Translations under genes and position numbers: made by a program
The notes under the pieces: model-generated
What the model saw: the letters and a program-made list of their open reading frames with translations, nothing else
What the model was told of the DNA's origin: nothing
Databases searched by the model: none
Shown: in pieces, positions 1 through 12,269 of the stretch
Numbering within the stretch: position 1 is the stretch's first letter
How the letters are laid out: every line of letters starts with the position of its first letter
Assembly (NCBI RefSeq): GCF_030408435.1
Contig: NZ_CP047046.1
Span: forward strand, 1 to 64,000
Source: Corynebacterium auriscanis
GTDB taxonomy: Bacteria > Actinomycetota > Actinomycetes > Mycobacteriales > Mycobacteriaceae
Length of the DNA: 64,000 nt
Direction of reading: 5' to 3'

Positions 1-1935
1 ATGACTGATCCAACGAACTCCTCCTCCCTCGAAGCCCACTTTCCAGGCTTATGGAACGCAATCATCAAAGAATGGGTAGATGAGAACGCCCGCGCGATCA
101 ATCAACCCCCTGATTCTCCAATTGGCAGGCGGTATCCTGCGCTCAGCCCAAAAAAACGCAGTATGCTGCTCCAGATCACTCCGATCACCTTGATCGGAAA
201 TATTGCTGTGCTCCAAACACCAAGCAAATGGATCAAAGAGGAAGTAGAGCGCGATCTGGCCCAACCCATCAAGGACGTTTTAGCTTCCCGTCTGCAGATC
301 AACACAACTCTTGCGATCTCTTCACGCGAAGATGGCAATTCTAATTCGTCCTCGGAAGACCGCCAGAATCCGCAAGCCCAGGAGGAGCACCAGCCAAGTT
401 TTGACACTTCGACCAGCGATAATGCTGCTAAGCAGCAATCCAATTCCGCAGCGAACTCAAACCACGGCGCATCGGCGCACAACCTGGTTGCCAATCGCGA
501 CAACCGTAGCGCTCACGAAGAAGATCCCAACACTGCCGAGGGCGATGTAATTGGCGCACGAAACGACAGCGGGTTTTCTGCTACCGAACACTCGCAGCAG
601 CAACCAAATAGTCGCAGTTCGAACCGAGTCACCGCCTCTACCAACCGTTTCGCGGGTCATTCGAGCCGAGGGTTTAACGATTACGACCGGCCGAGGGCGT
701 CGGGTAGAAGGGGCCAAGGCGGGCAGTCAAACGACGCCTTCTCCTTGGACGAGTGGATCGACATTAAAGAGCCAGAGGCCCAGGCAGCCGCGATTGCCAA
801 TACGAAACGACGCAACGAGTTTCTAAGGCAAGGAGGCATTGAACCGCAAGCGCGACCAGGCGCGACTGCTCCCATTACCGGGAATCCCGGGCGGGAGACA
901 GAGCCCGAAACCTTGCTGAACAAAAACTATACATTCGAGACATTCGTGATTGGCTCCTCCAATAACTTTGCGAATGCGGCTTGCCGTGCCGTGGCTGAAA
1001 GCCCAGCTAAAGCCTATAATCCGCTGTTTATTTGGGGCGAATCGGGACTTGGCAAAACACACCTACTGCATGCCATTGGGCACTACGCTAAAGAGCTGCG
1101 ACCGAACATGAGAGTGCGTTATGTCTCCAGTGAAGAACTGACGAATGACTTCATTAACTCCATTGCCACCGACACGCGCGAGGCATTTAAGCGGCGCTAC
1201 CGCAATGTGGATATGTTGATCGTAGACGATATTCAGTTCTTGGAAGGCAAGGAATCCACGCAGGAGGAGTTCTTCCACACGTTCAATGCCCTTCACCAGG
1301 CGAACAAACAAATCGTGTTGAGCTCGGATCGTCCTCCCAAAAAGTTGACCACACTAGAAGATCGTCTGCGCACTCGCTTTGAGGGAGGTCTAACGACCGA
1401 TGTGACCAGCCCAGATCTGGAAACCCGTATTGCCATTTTGACCAAAAAGGCCCAGATCGAGGGCATTCAACTCCCAGAAGATGTGAAGCAGCTCATCGCA
1501 AACCGGTACGACACCTCTATTCGGGTGCTGGAGGGTGCGCTGATTCGCGTCATTGCGTACTGCTCGCTGGGGGATGAGCCCATTTCTCTCGAAGCAGCCG
1601 AGATCGCTTTGCGGGATATCAACAACGGTTCGGTCGAGGTCACACCACAAGCTGTCATCGAAGTCGTGGCCCACTATTACAACCTCACCACCGACGAATT
1701 GGTTGGAAAGGGCAGGTCAAAGCGCTTTGTGCACGCACGGCAGATCGCTATGTACCTATGCCGTGAACTCACCGATCTGTCGTTGCCGAAGTTGGGGGCC
1801 GCATTTGGCGGGCGTGACCACACGACAGTGATGTACGCGGAGCGACGGATTCGGGAGTCTCTGACAGAGAACAAACAGGTCTTCGATCAGGTACAGGAGC
1901 TCACCCAGAAAATTGAAAATCACGCGCGCAACTAA
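1..1935 (+). CDS. dnaA: Chromosomal replication initiator DnaA
   Basis: DnaA binds DnaA boxes at oriC, melts the origin and loads the replicative helicase. The 644-residue product has the N-terminal domain I (about 1-95), a very long Ser/Asn/Gln-rich linker (about 96-300), an AAA+ domain with Walker A GESGLGKT near residues 346-353 and Walker B around Asp409-Asp410, and the C-terminal DNA-binding signature with GRDHTT at about 604-609. The long linker is usual for corynebacteria. The window begins exactly on its ATG, so no upstream control region is visible. The DnaA-box-rich oriC and dnaN follow directly. Confidence 0.99.
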   Translation: MTDPTNSSSLEAHFPGLWNAIIKEWVDENARAINQPPDSPIGRRYPALSPKKRSMLLQITPITLIGNIAVLQTPSKWIKEEVERDLAQPIKDVLASRLQINTTLAISSREDGNSNSSSEDRQNPQAQEEHQPSFDTSTSDNAAKQQSNSAANSNHGASAHNLVANRDNRSAHEEDPNTAEGDVIGARNDSGFSATEHSQQQPNSRSSNRVTASTNRFAGHSSRGFNDYDRPRASGRRGQGGQSNDAFSLDEWIDIKEPEAQAAAIANTKRRNEFLRQGGIEPQARPGATAPITGNPGRETEPETLLNKNYTFETFVIGSSNNFANAACRAVAESPAKAYNPLFIWGESGLGKTHLLHAIGHYAKELRPNMRVRYVSSEELTNDFINSIATDTREAFKRRYRNVDMLIVDDIQFLEGKESTQEEFFHTFNALHQANKQIVLSSDRPPKKLTTLEDRLRTRFEGGLTTDVTSPDLETRIAILTKKAQIEGIQLPEDVKQLIANRYDTSIRVLEGALIRVIAYCSLGDEPISLEAAEIALRDINNGSVEVTPQAVIEVVAHYYNLTTDELVGKGRSKRFVHARQIAMYLCRELTDLSLPKLGAAFGGRDHTTVMYAERRIRESLTENKQVFDQVQELTQKIENHARN

Positions 1936-2390
1936 CCCCCGTTGCACTTATAAAAGCATATGTGCAGCCAAGTTATCCACAGTTAGTGGTGGTTATACAC
2001 AGGGCAACTGGGGATAACTTGGGGTGCCGTGACCTTGATCGGACCTAGTTATCCACATTTCCACAGGGTTTTCCACAGATGTAATTACAAACTTGTAATT
2101 TCGGGGGCAGAGCCAGATTCGCTCTCGACGATGACAAACATGTAATTTCAAGATCGTAACTGGGGATAAGCCCCGAAAAACTGGGAACGAGACAGTGGAA
2201 AACCTGTGGATAAGTGCGACCCCGGGCGAGTTGTGCACAGAAGCACTGAGTTATCCACAGAAACATCCACCACTCCGCCAACAGGCAGAAAATAGCTCCG
2301 AACAGCACTAAACTTCTGTTATCCACAGAAACCACAGGACCTACTACGACTACTGAATCTATAACTAGAAAAAGATCAGAAATAGAGCTT
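1936..2390. other. oriC: Probable origin of replication (oriC) with a DnaA box cluster
   Basis: The dnaA-dnaN gap holds many DnaA boxes. Perfect TTATCCACA boxes lie at 1973-1981, 2049-2057, 2251-2259 and 2319-2327, with the inverted form TGTGGATAA at 2205-2213. Near matches are TTATACACA (1993-2001), TTGTGCACA (2231-2239) and inverted TGGGGATAA (2009-2017 and 2161-2169). The stretch also has AT-rich segments that could unwind. No ORF here is credible. The position between dnaA and dnaN is where actinobacterial oriC normally lies. Confidence 0.9.
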
Positions 2391-2441
2391 GTGGGTAAAG
2401 TTGACGACCGAAATGACAAGCAAAGGATGAGGGACCAACAT

Positions 2442-3626
2442 ATGGACAACAACAACGTTCGCTTCACCGTGCCCAAAGATGATTTCTCAACGGCACTGGG
2501 GTGGGTAGCACGTTCCCTTCCATCCAAGCCCACGCAGCCCGTACTGCGCGGTGTACTTATCGAGGCCAGTGACCAAGGGCTCACACTCTCGGGATTCGAC
2601 CGCGAGGTGTCCACTCAAATCACCATCAACGCCGAGGTCGATGAGCCCGGGCGCATCCTCATCGCGGGCAAATTAGCCAACGACATTGTGGGATCGTTGC
2701 CCGATAAGCCCATTACTCTGGAACTCAGGGAAACCAAAGTTCTCGTAACCTCCGGTAATTCCAGGTTCGAGCTACCAGCCATGACCATCGAGGACTATCC
2801 CGAATTGCCTGGTTTGCCTGGAGTCACAGGGACCATCGATCCTCACTTGTTCTCTGAGGCCGTTAGCCAAGTGGCTACGGCAGCCGGCCGAGATGACACT
2901 CTTCCTATGCTCACTGGTGTTCATGTAGAACTCGACGGTGAAAACGTCACTATGGCCGCCACGGACCGTTTCCGGTTGGCTGTTCGAACCTTGCAGTGGA
3001 ATCCGGCCCAAGCCGATGGTAAAACCACTCTCCTGATTCCTGCTCGCACGCTGTCGGACACGGCACGTAGCCTCGACGCCCACAATTCTGATCCCATTGA
3101 AATTGCAGTGGGGTCTGGTGAGTCCATTGGCCGGGATGGCCTGCTCGGTATCGCCACCGAATCGCGACATACCACTACACGGCTGCTCGATGCCGAATTC
3201 CCCAAATTCCGGCCGCTGTTGCCATCGAGCCACACTGCTGTAGCCAGCGTGGAAATTGGTCCCCTCCAGGATGCGATCCGTCGCGTATCCCTCGTGGCCG
3301 ACCGCAACTCGCAGATTCGCATGCAATTCGAGGAAGGTACGTTGACGCTTTCCGCTGGTGGATCCGAGGTTGGATCAGCAACCGAGCAATTGCAGTGCGC
3401 CTTCGCTGGTGAGCCTCTTGAAATTGCTTTTAATCCGGGTTACCTCAAGGAGGGTTTGGCAGCGATTCACACACCGCGAGTAATTTTCGGATTTACGCTT
3501 TCTTCCCGTCCCGCGATTATGATCCCCGATGCAGGTAACCTGCCAGAGGCAGATGCCGAAGGGAACTTCGCTACCCCGCGAACCGATTTCATTTACCTAC
3601 TGATGCCGGTACGTATTCCGGGATAA
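2442..3626 (+). CDS. dnaN: DNA polymerase III beta sliding clamp
   Basis: The beta clamp tethers DNA polymerase III to DNA. The 394-residue length and the succession of three clamp subdomains fit the family. The reading frame stays open back to 2391, but I chose ATG 2442 because a purine-rich GAGGGA sits about 8 nt upstream and the protein then starts just before the conserved FTVPKDDFSTAL segment. It lies between oriC and recF in the classic order. Confidence 0.98.
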   Translation: MDNNNVRFTVPKDDFSTALGWVARSLPSKPTQPVLRGVLIEASDQGLTLSGFDREVSTQITINAEVDEPGRILIAGKLANDIVGSLPDKPITLELRETKVLVTSGNSRFELPAMTIEDYPELPGLPGVTGTIDPHLFSEAVSQVATAAGRDDTLPMLTGVHVELDGENVTMAATDRFRLAVRTLQWNPAQADGKTTLLIPARTLSDTARSLDAHNSDPIEIAVGSGESIGRDGLLGIATESRHTTTRLLDAEFPKFRPLLPSSHTAVASVEIGPLQDAIRRVSLVADRNSQIRMQFEEGTLTLSAGGSEVGSATEQLQCAFAGEPLEIAFNPGYLKEGLAAIHTPRVIFGFTLSSRPAIMIPDAGNLPEADAEGNFATPRTDFIYLLMPVRIPG

Positions 3627-3694
3627 GTCGCTCCAGCTAGACACTGATCGCCACTGGATGCGCCACGCAATAGGTTGCAGCTAGTGTAGGCCAC

Positions 3695-3700
3695 TAGACT
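3695..3700 (+). promoter_or_regulatory. Probable -10 box of recF (leaderless or nearly so)
   Basis: TAGACT ends 9 nt before the recF ATG, so transcription should begin within 2-3 nt of the start codon. No Shine-Dalgarno sequence is present. The same TAGACTGG string precedes gyrB and gyrA. Confidence 0.6.
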
Positions 3701-3709
3701 GGCAGCGAT

Positions 3710-5176
3710 ATGTACATCAGGTCATTACAACTAGAGGATTACAGGTCGTGGCGCACCCTCGACCTGGCACTAACCCCTGGTGTGACCATTTTTTCGGGCC
3801 CAAACGGGCACGGCAAAACCAACATTGTGGAAGCACTGGGATACCTAGCCCACCTTGGATCACACCGCGTTTCCACTGATTCAGCTCTCGTGCGCGAAGG
3901 CCAGAAAGTGGCTTCCATTTCTGCTACTGCAGTCAATGAGGGTCGCGAACTCACAACGCACTTGGCGGTTCGTGCTTCCGGGGCAAATCGTGCACGCATC
4001 AATCGAACCGCCATGCGCAGTCCTCGTGACATACTGGGAATTGTTCGGACCACACTCTTTTCGCCCGAGGATCTGGCTTTGATTCGGGGGGAACCCGAGC
4101 AGCGGCGAAATTTCCTCGATTCCATCATGCTGGCCCGGTACCCCCGCCTAGCCGGTGTGAAAGCTGACTACGATAGGGCTCTGCGCCAGCGCAACGCCCT
4201 GCTGAGGAACTCTTCTTTCGTATTACGGCACTTTGCTAACGGAGTGGCTGCGGGCCCAGGGAACACATCCAGCTCGACTGGTATCTCAAGCTCTAGCTCA
4301 CCCTCGGACACGACACCGGGTGAAGCGCAGTCTGGAGTGGGGGTCGCCGTGGGCATGGCGAGGGCCGGATCCTCTTCTCATATCTCCGACGCTGAATCCG
4401 CCCTCGCCACGCTGGATGTGTGGGATGGACAACTAGCCGCATTGGGAGGACAATTGATGTCCGCACGAGTGCAGATCGTTCACGATCTCGCGCCTCATGT
4501 GGCAAAGACCTATCAGCGGTTAGCACCGGAATCCCGCCCAGCCCACATGGCTTACACGTCAACGATAGATAGTGCCCTACACGAGGTGGGAGTTCAGTTA
4601 GGGCACAGCAAGCCCGGTCAACCAACGGCGTTATTGAGCCCCGATGTTGCCGAGGCAGTGTTACTGCAAGCATTCGCTGAAAAACGACCGGCCGAAATTG
4701 ATCGCGGAACCACGCTGCTCGGGCCGCACCGAGACGATGTGGTTTTTACTCTGGGCACACAACCCGCCAAGGGATTCGCATCCCACGGCGAATCCTGGTC
4801 GTTTGCATTAGCTTTGCGATTGGGCGCCTACTTCATGGGGCGTGCAGACGGGGCAGAACCGATCGTCATCCTGGATGATGTTTTCGCGGAACTGGATAAA
4901 AATCGCCGGCGCAGACTTGTCGACTTGCTACAAGACGCGGAACAAGTGTTGATTACAGCTGCCGTAGGTGAAGATATTCCCGTGGAATTACGCGCTCAAG
5001 CCACTATCTTCGACATTTTGGCCTCAGTCGACGAAGAAGGGCAGCGAATCTCCCAGATTTCCGCCGTTGACACGGATGAACCACAGGCTAAACACCAAAG
5101 AACCGAAGAATTAGACCCGCAAAGTGTTGTTGACGACGCTGGGACCGCGCAGGATGAGATCGAGGAACATGAGTAA
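3710..5176 (+). CDS. recF: DNA replication and repair protein RecF
   Basis: RecF is an SMC-like ATPase that loads RecA at single-strand gaps. Walker A (GPNGHGKT) is near residues 30-37, and the ABC-type D-loop region DDVFAELD is near the C-terminal third. The product is 488 residues, clearly longer than the usual 360-400. The excess is a Ser/Gly-rich low-complexity insertion at about residues 178-225 and an acidic tail after the ATPase core. It has a TAGACT -10 box directly upstream and probably a leaderless transcript. Its stop overlaps the start of the next gene by 8 nt. Confidence 0.97.
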   Translation: MYIRSLQLEDYRSWRTLDLALTPGVTIFSGPNGHGKTNIVEALGYLAHLGSHRVSTDSALVREGQKVASISATAVNEGRELTTHLAVRASGANRARINRTAMRSPRDILGIVRTTLFSPEDLALIRGEPEQRRNFLDSIMLARYPRLAGVKADYDRALRQRNALLRNSSFVLRHFANGVAAGPGNTSSSTGISSSSSPSDTTPGEAQSGVGVAVGMARAGSSSHISDAESALATLDVWDGQLAALGGQLMSARVQIVHDLAPHVAKTYQRLAPESRPAHMAYTSTIDSALHEVGVQLGHSKPGQPTALLSPDVAEAVLLQAFAEKRPAEIDRGTTLLGPHRDDVVFTLGTQPAKGFASHGESWSFALALRLGAYFMGRADGAEPIVILDDVFAELDKNRRRRLVDLLQDAEQVLITAAVGEDIPVELRAQATIFDILASVDEEGQRISQISAVDTDEPQAKHQRTEELDPQSVVDDAGTAQDEIEEHE

Positions 5177-5708
5177 TCCCGGTTTGAACCCAAATGATCC
5201 AGTGGCCCAAGCACTGGCACAACTGCGGAAGGCCGGCGCCAACCCACAGGTTGACTCGGTTCCCAGGGGGGCGTCGGAAAGAAAAGAAAAAAAGTACAAC
5301 AAACGGCGAATCACCACGCGCCTGGATGGAAGAGCCGACCGCAGTTATCGGCAGCCAAAGCGGTTTGGGGCATTGATTATGCCGGAAATCAAGCGGAATG
5401 GGTGGAACCAGCACTATGCCGTGGGGCTGATCATGAATTCCTGGGAGGAGCTGGTCGGGGAGAAAATCGGGTCCAAAACCAAGCCCATCAAATACGATCC
5501 CGAGACGAAACAGCTGTTCATCCAATGCGAATCCACACCTTGGGCCACACAGCTGCGATTGATCCAGACAAAAGTGCTGCACACGATCGTCAATCGGGTG
5601 GGGCCCAACGTGGTGGCCGAGCTGAAGATCCTCAATCCAGAGTTCAAAAGGCCCGGAAAGGGAAAGCTCCGCGTCCGAGGTCGCGGGCCGCGTGATGATT
5701 TCGGGTAA
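5169..5708 (+). CDS. dciA: DciA-type DUF721 protein
   Basis: DUF721/DciA proteins load the replicative helicase in bacteria that lack DnaC or DnaI. This gene is in the canonical slot between recF and gyrB. The frame is open from 5124, but ATG 5169 overlaps the recF stop by 8 nt and has a GAGG motif just upstream, giving 179 residues. The N-terminal 60 residues are charged and probably disordered. The conserved DUF721 core begins around the RFGALIMPEI segment (about residue 68). A GGCGTCG/A-tract motif falls inside the disordered region. The symbol rests on family and position. Confidence 0.9.
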   Translation: MSNPGLNPNDPVAQALAQLRKAGANPQVDSVPRGASERKEKKYNKRRITTRLDGRADRSYRQPKRFGALIMPEIKRNGWNQHYAVGLIMNSWEELVGEKIGSKTKPIKYDPETKQLFIQCESTPWATQLRLIQTKVLHTIVNRVGPNVVAELKILNPEFKRPGKGKLRVRGRGPRDDFG

Positions 5709-5717
5709 GCGGCGGGG

Positions 5718-5723
5718 TAGACT
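5718..5723 (+). promoter_or_regulatory. Probable -10 box for gyrB
   Basis: TAGACT followed by GG lies in the 86-nt gap before gyrB, implying a leader of about 65 nt. The hexamer matches those before recF and gyrA. Confidence 0.5.
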
Positions 5724-5788
5724 GGTGTGGTTACAAATAGCGTGCTTGGTTAACGCTGAACGAACGCTTTACCGACAAAGGAGCTTGA

Positions 5789-7819
<2,031 letters not shown>

Positions 7820-7833
7820 CGTAGGTTGGAACC

Positions 7834-7870
7834 GAGGGCTGCCCGTAGTTACACGGGTGGCCCTCTTTTT
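7834..7870 (+). terminator. Rho-independent terminator after gyrB
   Basis: GAGGGC-x-GCCCGT pairs with ACGGGTGGCCCTC across a 6-nt loop and is followed by TTTTT. Confidence 0.85.
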
Positions 7871-7915
7871 GGTTTCGCTTCAGCTCATTTAGACATAAAA
7901 CGATAGCTTGCTGGA

Positions 7916-7921
7916 TACACT
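7916..7921 (+). promoter_or_regulatory. Probable -10 box giving a leaderless transcript
   Basis: TACACT ends 7 nt before GTG 7929. The downstream GG matches the gyr/recF-type boxes. No ribosome binding site is visible. Confidence 0.5.
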
Positions 7922-7928
7922 GGGCGAC

Positions 7929-8957
7929 GTGACTAATTCTGATTCCATAGATTCCATGAACCCTCGCCAGGCCGCACCTGCAGAATCTCATAGGGATGCT
8001 GCAAGGAACAAGGATGAGGTGAAGGGAACAGAGACCATCGCAACGCGGATGGCGGATTCCTCTACCTCCATGATCAGAGTTTTCCCGGCTGGAGAGAATA
8101 CTGTGAGTTCGGGTGCGGACAGCGAAGGGAAGACTGGAGCGACCCAGCCCCCGCTGATCGTTATTTGGCCTGGCTGGGGGATGGGTGCGCGCTACTACGA
8201 TCCAATGGGTCGCGAGCTGGCATCCCGGGGTTATAACGTTGCAACCGGTGAATTACATGGTCAGGGAAGCAGCACGGCACGGGCTACGCGGATGAAGAGA
8301 TGGGGATATCACGAGATGGCATCTCAGGATTACCCACGCACTATTCGGGCCGCCAAAGAGCGATTCAATCTTCCCGAAACACATCCTGTCGTGTTGCTAT
8401 GCCACTCGATGGGTGGCCAGATTGGATCCCTATTCCTGGCGCGGCCCGAGGCATCCGAGCTTAATGTTGTAGGAATGATCGGAGTGGGCGCAGGCACACC
8501 GTTTTACAAGGGGTTTTCGGGTGCTCCCCGATATCAACTGCAATATGGTGCCCCAGTGATGAGATTGGTGACGAAGGCACTGGGTTATCAGCCCGAGGGG
8601 AAACTAGATTTCGCTGGATACGGTCGCCAATCTGGAGTACATGTAGGGGAGTGGTTCCGCCTTTCCCGCACCAACCGGTTTATCAACCTCAGCGGTGCGG
8701 ATCTGAACTATGAAGCTGCCCTACAAGAAATAACCACACCTGTCTTGCTGCTGCGGTTCCGTAATGATTACGACTGCACAACGCGATCCGCGCACAATTT
8801 GGCGTCAATGATGCCGAAGTCAAAGACCTTAAAGGGGCGAGGTTCGGGGCCGGAGGTAGAAACGATTGAAGGAAAACTCGGGCACAATCGGTGGGCCCGA
8901 GAACCAGAGCAGGTGGCGATGCGCGTTGAGGAGTTCATCGACGATCTAGAAAAGTGA
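7929..8957 (+). CDS. Alpha/beta hydrolase family protein
   Basis: A serine hydrolase of unknown substrate. The nucleophile elbow CHSMGG (G/C-x-S-x-G type) is near residue 158. The upstream IWPGWGMGARYYDP segment is the oxyanion-hole side, and GHNRWA near the C-terminus supplies a plausible catalytic His. The frame extends to TTG 7908, but GTG 7929 sits directly after a TACACT -10 box and suits a leaderless mRNA. No signal peptide is seen, so it is probably cytosolic. It sits alone between gyrB and gyrA. Confidence 0.8.
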   Translation: MTNSDSIDSMNPRQAAPAESHRDAARNKDEVKGTETIATRMADSSTSMIRVFPAGENTVSSGADSEGKTGATQPPLIVIWPGWGMGARYYDPMGRELASRGYNVATGELHGQGSSTARATRMKRWGYHEMASQDYPRTIRAAKERFNLPETHPVVLLCHSMGGQIGSLFLARPEASELNVVGMIGVGAGTPFYKGFSGAPRYQLQYGAPVMRLVTKALGYQPEGKLDFAGYGRQSGVHVGEWFRLSRTNRFINLSGADLNYEAALQEITTPVLLLRFRNDYDCTTRSAHNLASMMPKSKTLKGRGSGPEVETIEGKLGHNRWAREPEQVAMRVEEFIDDLEK

Positions 8958-9009
8958 CGACTGAATCTAAACTGCGAGTGTGGAGCCACAAAGGGAGGTT
9001 GTAAGAGGG

Positions 9010-9015
9010 TAGACT
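9010..9015 (+). promoter_or_regulatory. Probable -10 box for gyrA
   Basis: TAGACTGG again, 39 nt before the gyrA GTG, and nearly identical to the gyrB element. Confidence 0.5.
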
Positions 9016-9054
9016 GGATTGGTCAGAGACTAGTTCAGAAAGGCTTCACACGAC

Positions 9055-11565
9055 GTGAGCGACGATACAACCGGCAGCGAGAATCTCTTCGATCGGGTCG
9101 AACCCATTGACCTGCAAAAGGAGATGCAATCTAGCTACATTGATTACGCCATGAGCGTGATCGTCGGCCGCGCACTTCCGGAAGTCCGCGACGGGCTTAA
9201 GCCCGTGCACCGACGTATTCTTTACGCGATGTACGACAACGGCTACCGGCCCGAGCGAAGTTATGTAAAGTCTGCAAAACCAGTAGCAGACACCATGGGT
9301 AATTATCACCCACATGGTGACTCGGCGATTTACGACACTTTGGTTCGCATGGCGCAGCCATGGTCGATGCGATACCCGCTCGTTGATGGCCAAGGTAACT
9401 TTGGTTCGCGCGGTAACGATGGCGCCGCTGCCATGCGTTACACCGAGTGCCGGATGACACCGTTAGCGATGGAAATGGTGCGCGATATTCGCGAGAACAC
9501 CGTTGACTTCCAGCCAAACTACGATGGTAAGACCAAGGAACCGGTCATTTTGCCATCGCGAGTGCCGAACCTATTGATGAATGGCTCCGGCGGTATTGCC
9601 GTTGGAATGGCGACGAACATTCCGCCTCACAACTTGAATGAGCTGGCAGATGCCATTTTCTGGTTGCTGGATAACCACGAAGCCGAAGAAGCAGAAGCCC
9701 TTGAGGCTTGCATTGCGCGGGTTAAGGGTCCCGATTTCCCAACGGCCGGTTTAATCGTTGGCGATAAGGGCATCCAGGATGCGTATCGCACCGGCCGCGG
9801 TTCCATCCGTATGCGCGGTGTGACTTCCATTGAAGAAGACGGTAAGCGGCAGATCATTGTGATTACCGAGTTGCCTTTCCAGGTGAACCCCGACAACTTG
9901 GTTCACAACATTGCTGAACAGGTTCGCGATGGAAAACTTGCCGGAATCGCTCAAATTGATGACGAATCCTCCGACCGAGTAGGTCTACGGATTGTTGTGA
10001 CCCTCAAGCGTGATGCAATTCCACGTGTGGTTCTAAACAACCTGTATAAGCACTCCCAGTTGCAGACCAGCTTCGGTGCCAACATGCTGTCCATCGTAGA
10101 TGGAGTGCCGCGCACTCTACGTTTGGATCAGATACTGCGTTACTACGTGAAGCACCAGATCGAAGTCATCGTTCGCCGCACTCAGTACCGCTTGGACGAA
10201 GCTGAGAAGCGGGCCCATATTCTGCGTGGTTTGGTCAAGGCACTGGATGCGTTGGATGAGGTTATTGCCCTGATTCGTCGTTCCCAGACTGTGGATATCG
10301 CGCGCGAGGGTTTGATGGACCTGCTGGATATCGACGAGATCCAGGCGAATGCGATTCTAGAAATGCAACTGCGCCGCCTGGCTGCGCTAGAGCGCCAGAA
10401 GATCATTGATGAATTGGCGGAAATCGAGAAGACCATTGCCGACCTGAAGGACATCCTTGCCCGTCCGGAGCGCCAGCGCGATATCGTTCGTTCTGAGCTA
10501 GCCGAAATCGTTGAGAAGTTTGGCGATGAACGTCGCACAAAGATTGTTGCTGCCTCCGGCGAGGTTTCCGAAGAGGATCTTATTGCTCGCGAGAATGTGG
10601 TCGTGACGATTACCTCGACTGGATACGCTAAGCGTACGAAGGTTGACTCTTACCGTTCCCAGCGTCGTGGTGGCAAGGGTGTGCGAGGTGCTGAGCTGAA
10701 GCAGGATGATGTGGTTCGCCACTTCTTCGTTTGCTCTACCCATGACACGATTTTGTTCTTCACGAACTTTGGACGGGTCTACCGACTCCGTGCGTTCGAG
10801 CTGCCTGAGGCATCAAGGACTGCGCGTGGGCAACACGTGGCGAACCTGTTGGAGTTCCAGCCAGGGGAGCAGATTGCTCAGGTTATCCAGATCCAATCCT
10901 ATGAGGATGCACCGTACCTGGTCCTCGCTACGGCGCATGGACGGGTAAAGAAGTCCCGTTTGACCGATTACGATTCTCCGCGCTCCGGGGGGTTGATCGC
11001 CATCAACTTGAATGAAGGCGATCGACTGGTAGGCGCGCAACTGTGCACCGCGGAGGACGACTTGCTGCTGGTTTCCGAAGAGGGCCAAGCAATGCGCTTT
11101 ACCGCTGATGACGAGGTGCTTCGCCCCATGGGCCGTGCAACTGCGGGTGTGAAGGGCATGCGCTTCCGTGAGGAAGACCAGCTGCTGGCTCTCACTGTTG
11201 TGCAGGAAGATGCCTACCTATTCGTCGCTACCAGTGGCGGATACGGCAAGCGCACCAAGATGGAAGAGTATCCGGCTAAGGGTCGTGGTGGACTTGGTGT
11301 TGTGACGTTTAAGTATGACAAGAAGCGCGGAAAGCTGATCGGTGCGCTGACGGTTGGTGAAGACGATGAGATTCTGGCCATCACTTCTGCTGGTGGTGTG
11401 ATTCGTACCGAGGTCAACCAGATCCGCCACACGTCACGTGCCACCATGGGTGTCCGTTTAGTTGATCTTGGCAAGGATGTTGAGCTGGTCGCCGTTGACC
11501 GCAACATCGAGGCCGAGGTGGAGGAGACGGCGGAAGCTACTGCTAAAGCAGAGGAAGAAAAGTAG
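9055..11565 (+). CDS. gyrA: DNA gyrase subunit A
   Basis: The 836-residue breakage-reunion subunit has a winged-helix/tower domain with the catalytic Tyr in the [10 protein letters not shown] segment, then the six-bladed C-terminal beta-pinwheel with the GyrA-box [10 protein letters not shown] near residue 533. The GTG start follows a weak AAAGG. In the quinolone-resistance region the key positions read HGDSAIYD, with Ser90 and Asp94 in this protein. These are the residues usually seen in susceptible strains, so no classical target mutation is visible. It is followed after 6 nt by a DUF3566 gene. Confidence 0.99.
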   Translation: MSDDTTGSENLFDRVEPIDLQKEMQSSYIDYAMSVIVGRALPEVRDGLKPVHRRILYAMYDNGYRPERSYVKSAKPVADTMGNYHPHGDSAIYDTLVRMAQPWSMRYPLVDGQGNFGSRGNDGAAAMRYTECRMTPLAMEMVRDIRENTVDFQPNYDGKTKEPVILPSRVPNLLMNGSGGIAVGMATNIPPHNLNELADAIFWLLDNHEAEEAEALEACIARVKGPDFPTAGLIVGDKGIQDAYRTGRGSIRMRGVTSIEEDGKRQIIVITELPFQVNPDNLVHNIAEQVRDGKLAGIAQIDDESSDRVGLRIVVTLKRDAIPRVVLNNLYKHSQLQTSFGANMLSIVDGVPRTLRLDQILRYYVKHQIEVIVRRTQYRLDEAEKRAHILRGLVKALDALDEVIALIRRSQTVDIAREGLMDLLDIDEIQANAILEMQLRRLAALERQKIIDELAEIEKTIADLKDILARPERQRDIVRSELAEIVEKFGDERRTKIVAASGEVSEEDLIARENVVVTITSTGYAKRTKVDSYRSQRRGGKGVRGAELKQDDVVRHFFVCSTHDTILFFTNFGRVYRLRAFELPEASRTARGQHVANLLEFQPGEQIAQVIQIQSYEDAPYLVLATAHGRVKKSRLTDYDSPRSGGLIAINLNEGDRLVGAQLCTAEDDLLLVSEEGQAMRFTADDEVLRPMGRATAGVKGMRFREEDQLLALTVVQEDAYLFVATSGGYGKRTKMEEYPAKGRGGLGVVTFKYDKKRGKLIGALTVGEDDEILAITSAGGVIRTEVNQIRHTSRATMGVRLVDLGKDVELVAVDRNIEAEVEETAEATAKAEEEK

Positions 11566-11571
11566 TCCGGT

Positions 11572-12237
11572 ATGGCTGAAAAAAACCTAACGCCTGAAGG
11601 TAAGCCTTCCGTCGCGCCAGGGACCGCGAACCCGGCGTACGGGGCCACGTCGGGCCCTCCACGTGCCTCGAATACCTCAGATACCTCAGATTCCTCGAGG
11701 CGGGGTGACCCGGTGACGCCCCCGCGGAGCAATGTAGTGAAGTCACAGGGCACGGATAACCACGGTAGCCAGGCACCTACTTCCGAGACCCCGGCCCCGA
11801 GCTCGGGAATTCGCAGCAGGTTTGAGAAAACAAAATCCGCTTTGTCGGCGCAGGAATCTGGGTCGTCACGTGAGACTTTTCTCACCCACATTGACCCGAT
11901 GAGTGCGTTCAAGGTTGGCTTCGTATTTAATTTGGCTTTGTTCGCCATTTGGGTCGTAGCGATGATTCTTCTCTGGATTGTCCTTAATGTCGCCGGAGTG
12001 TGGGATCGTTTGAATTCACTGGCTGGCGATTTGGCTGACGGTGAATTCTCGGCGGGATTGTACTTTGGGGTTGTCTTGGGTCTCGGCTTGTTTGAACTGG
12101 TGGTCTTCACCCTGTTGGCGCCAGTCTTGGCCGTAATCTTTAACTCGGCCGCATCCTTGTTCGGTGGCCTGCGTATTGGTCTCGGTTCCACGTGGGATAA
12201 TCAGAACGATTCGCAAGCAGGCCGCGGAGAGAGCTAA
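11572..12237 (+). CDS. DUF3566 membrane protein
   Basis: A 221-residue protein with a long Ser/Thr/Pro-rich cytosolic N-terminus (about 1-100), then two hydrophobic helices at about 120-145 and 165-195. A DUF3566 protein directly downstream of gyrA is conserved across Corynebacteriales, and the PMSAFKVGFVFNLALF segment marks the domain. It starts 6 nt after the gyrA stop, so it is probably co-transcribed. No catalytic motif is visible and the function is unknown. Confidence 0.8.
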   Translation: MAEKNLTPEGKPSVAPGTANPAYGATSGPPRASNTSDTSDSSRRGDPVTPPRSNVVKSQGTDNHGSQAPTSETPAPSSGIRSRFEKTKSALSAQESGSSRETFLTHIDPMSAFKVGFVFNLALFAIWVVAMILLWIVLNVAGVWDRLNSLAGDLADGEFSAGLYFGVVLGLGLFELVVFTLLAPVLAVIFNSAASLFGGLRIGLGSTWDNQNDSQAGRGES

Positions 12238-12269
12238 CACGCTCACTTGCATGGCTCTCTTGGGCATGG

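Noticed and set aside
11214..12191. 325-residue minus-strand ORF across gyrA and the DUF3566 gene
   Set aside because: Spans two real genes and shows only shadow composition.
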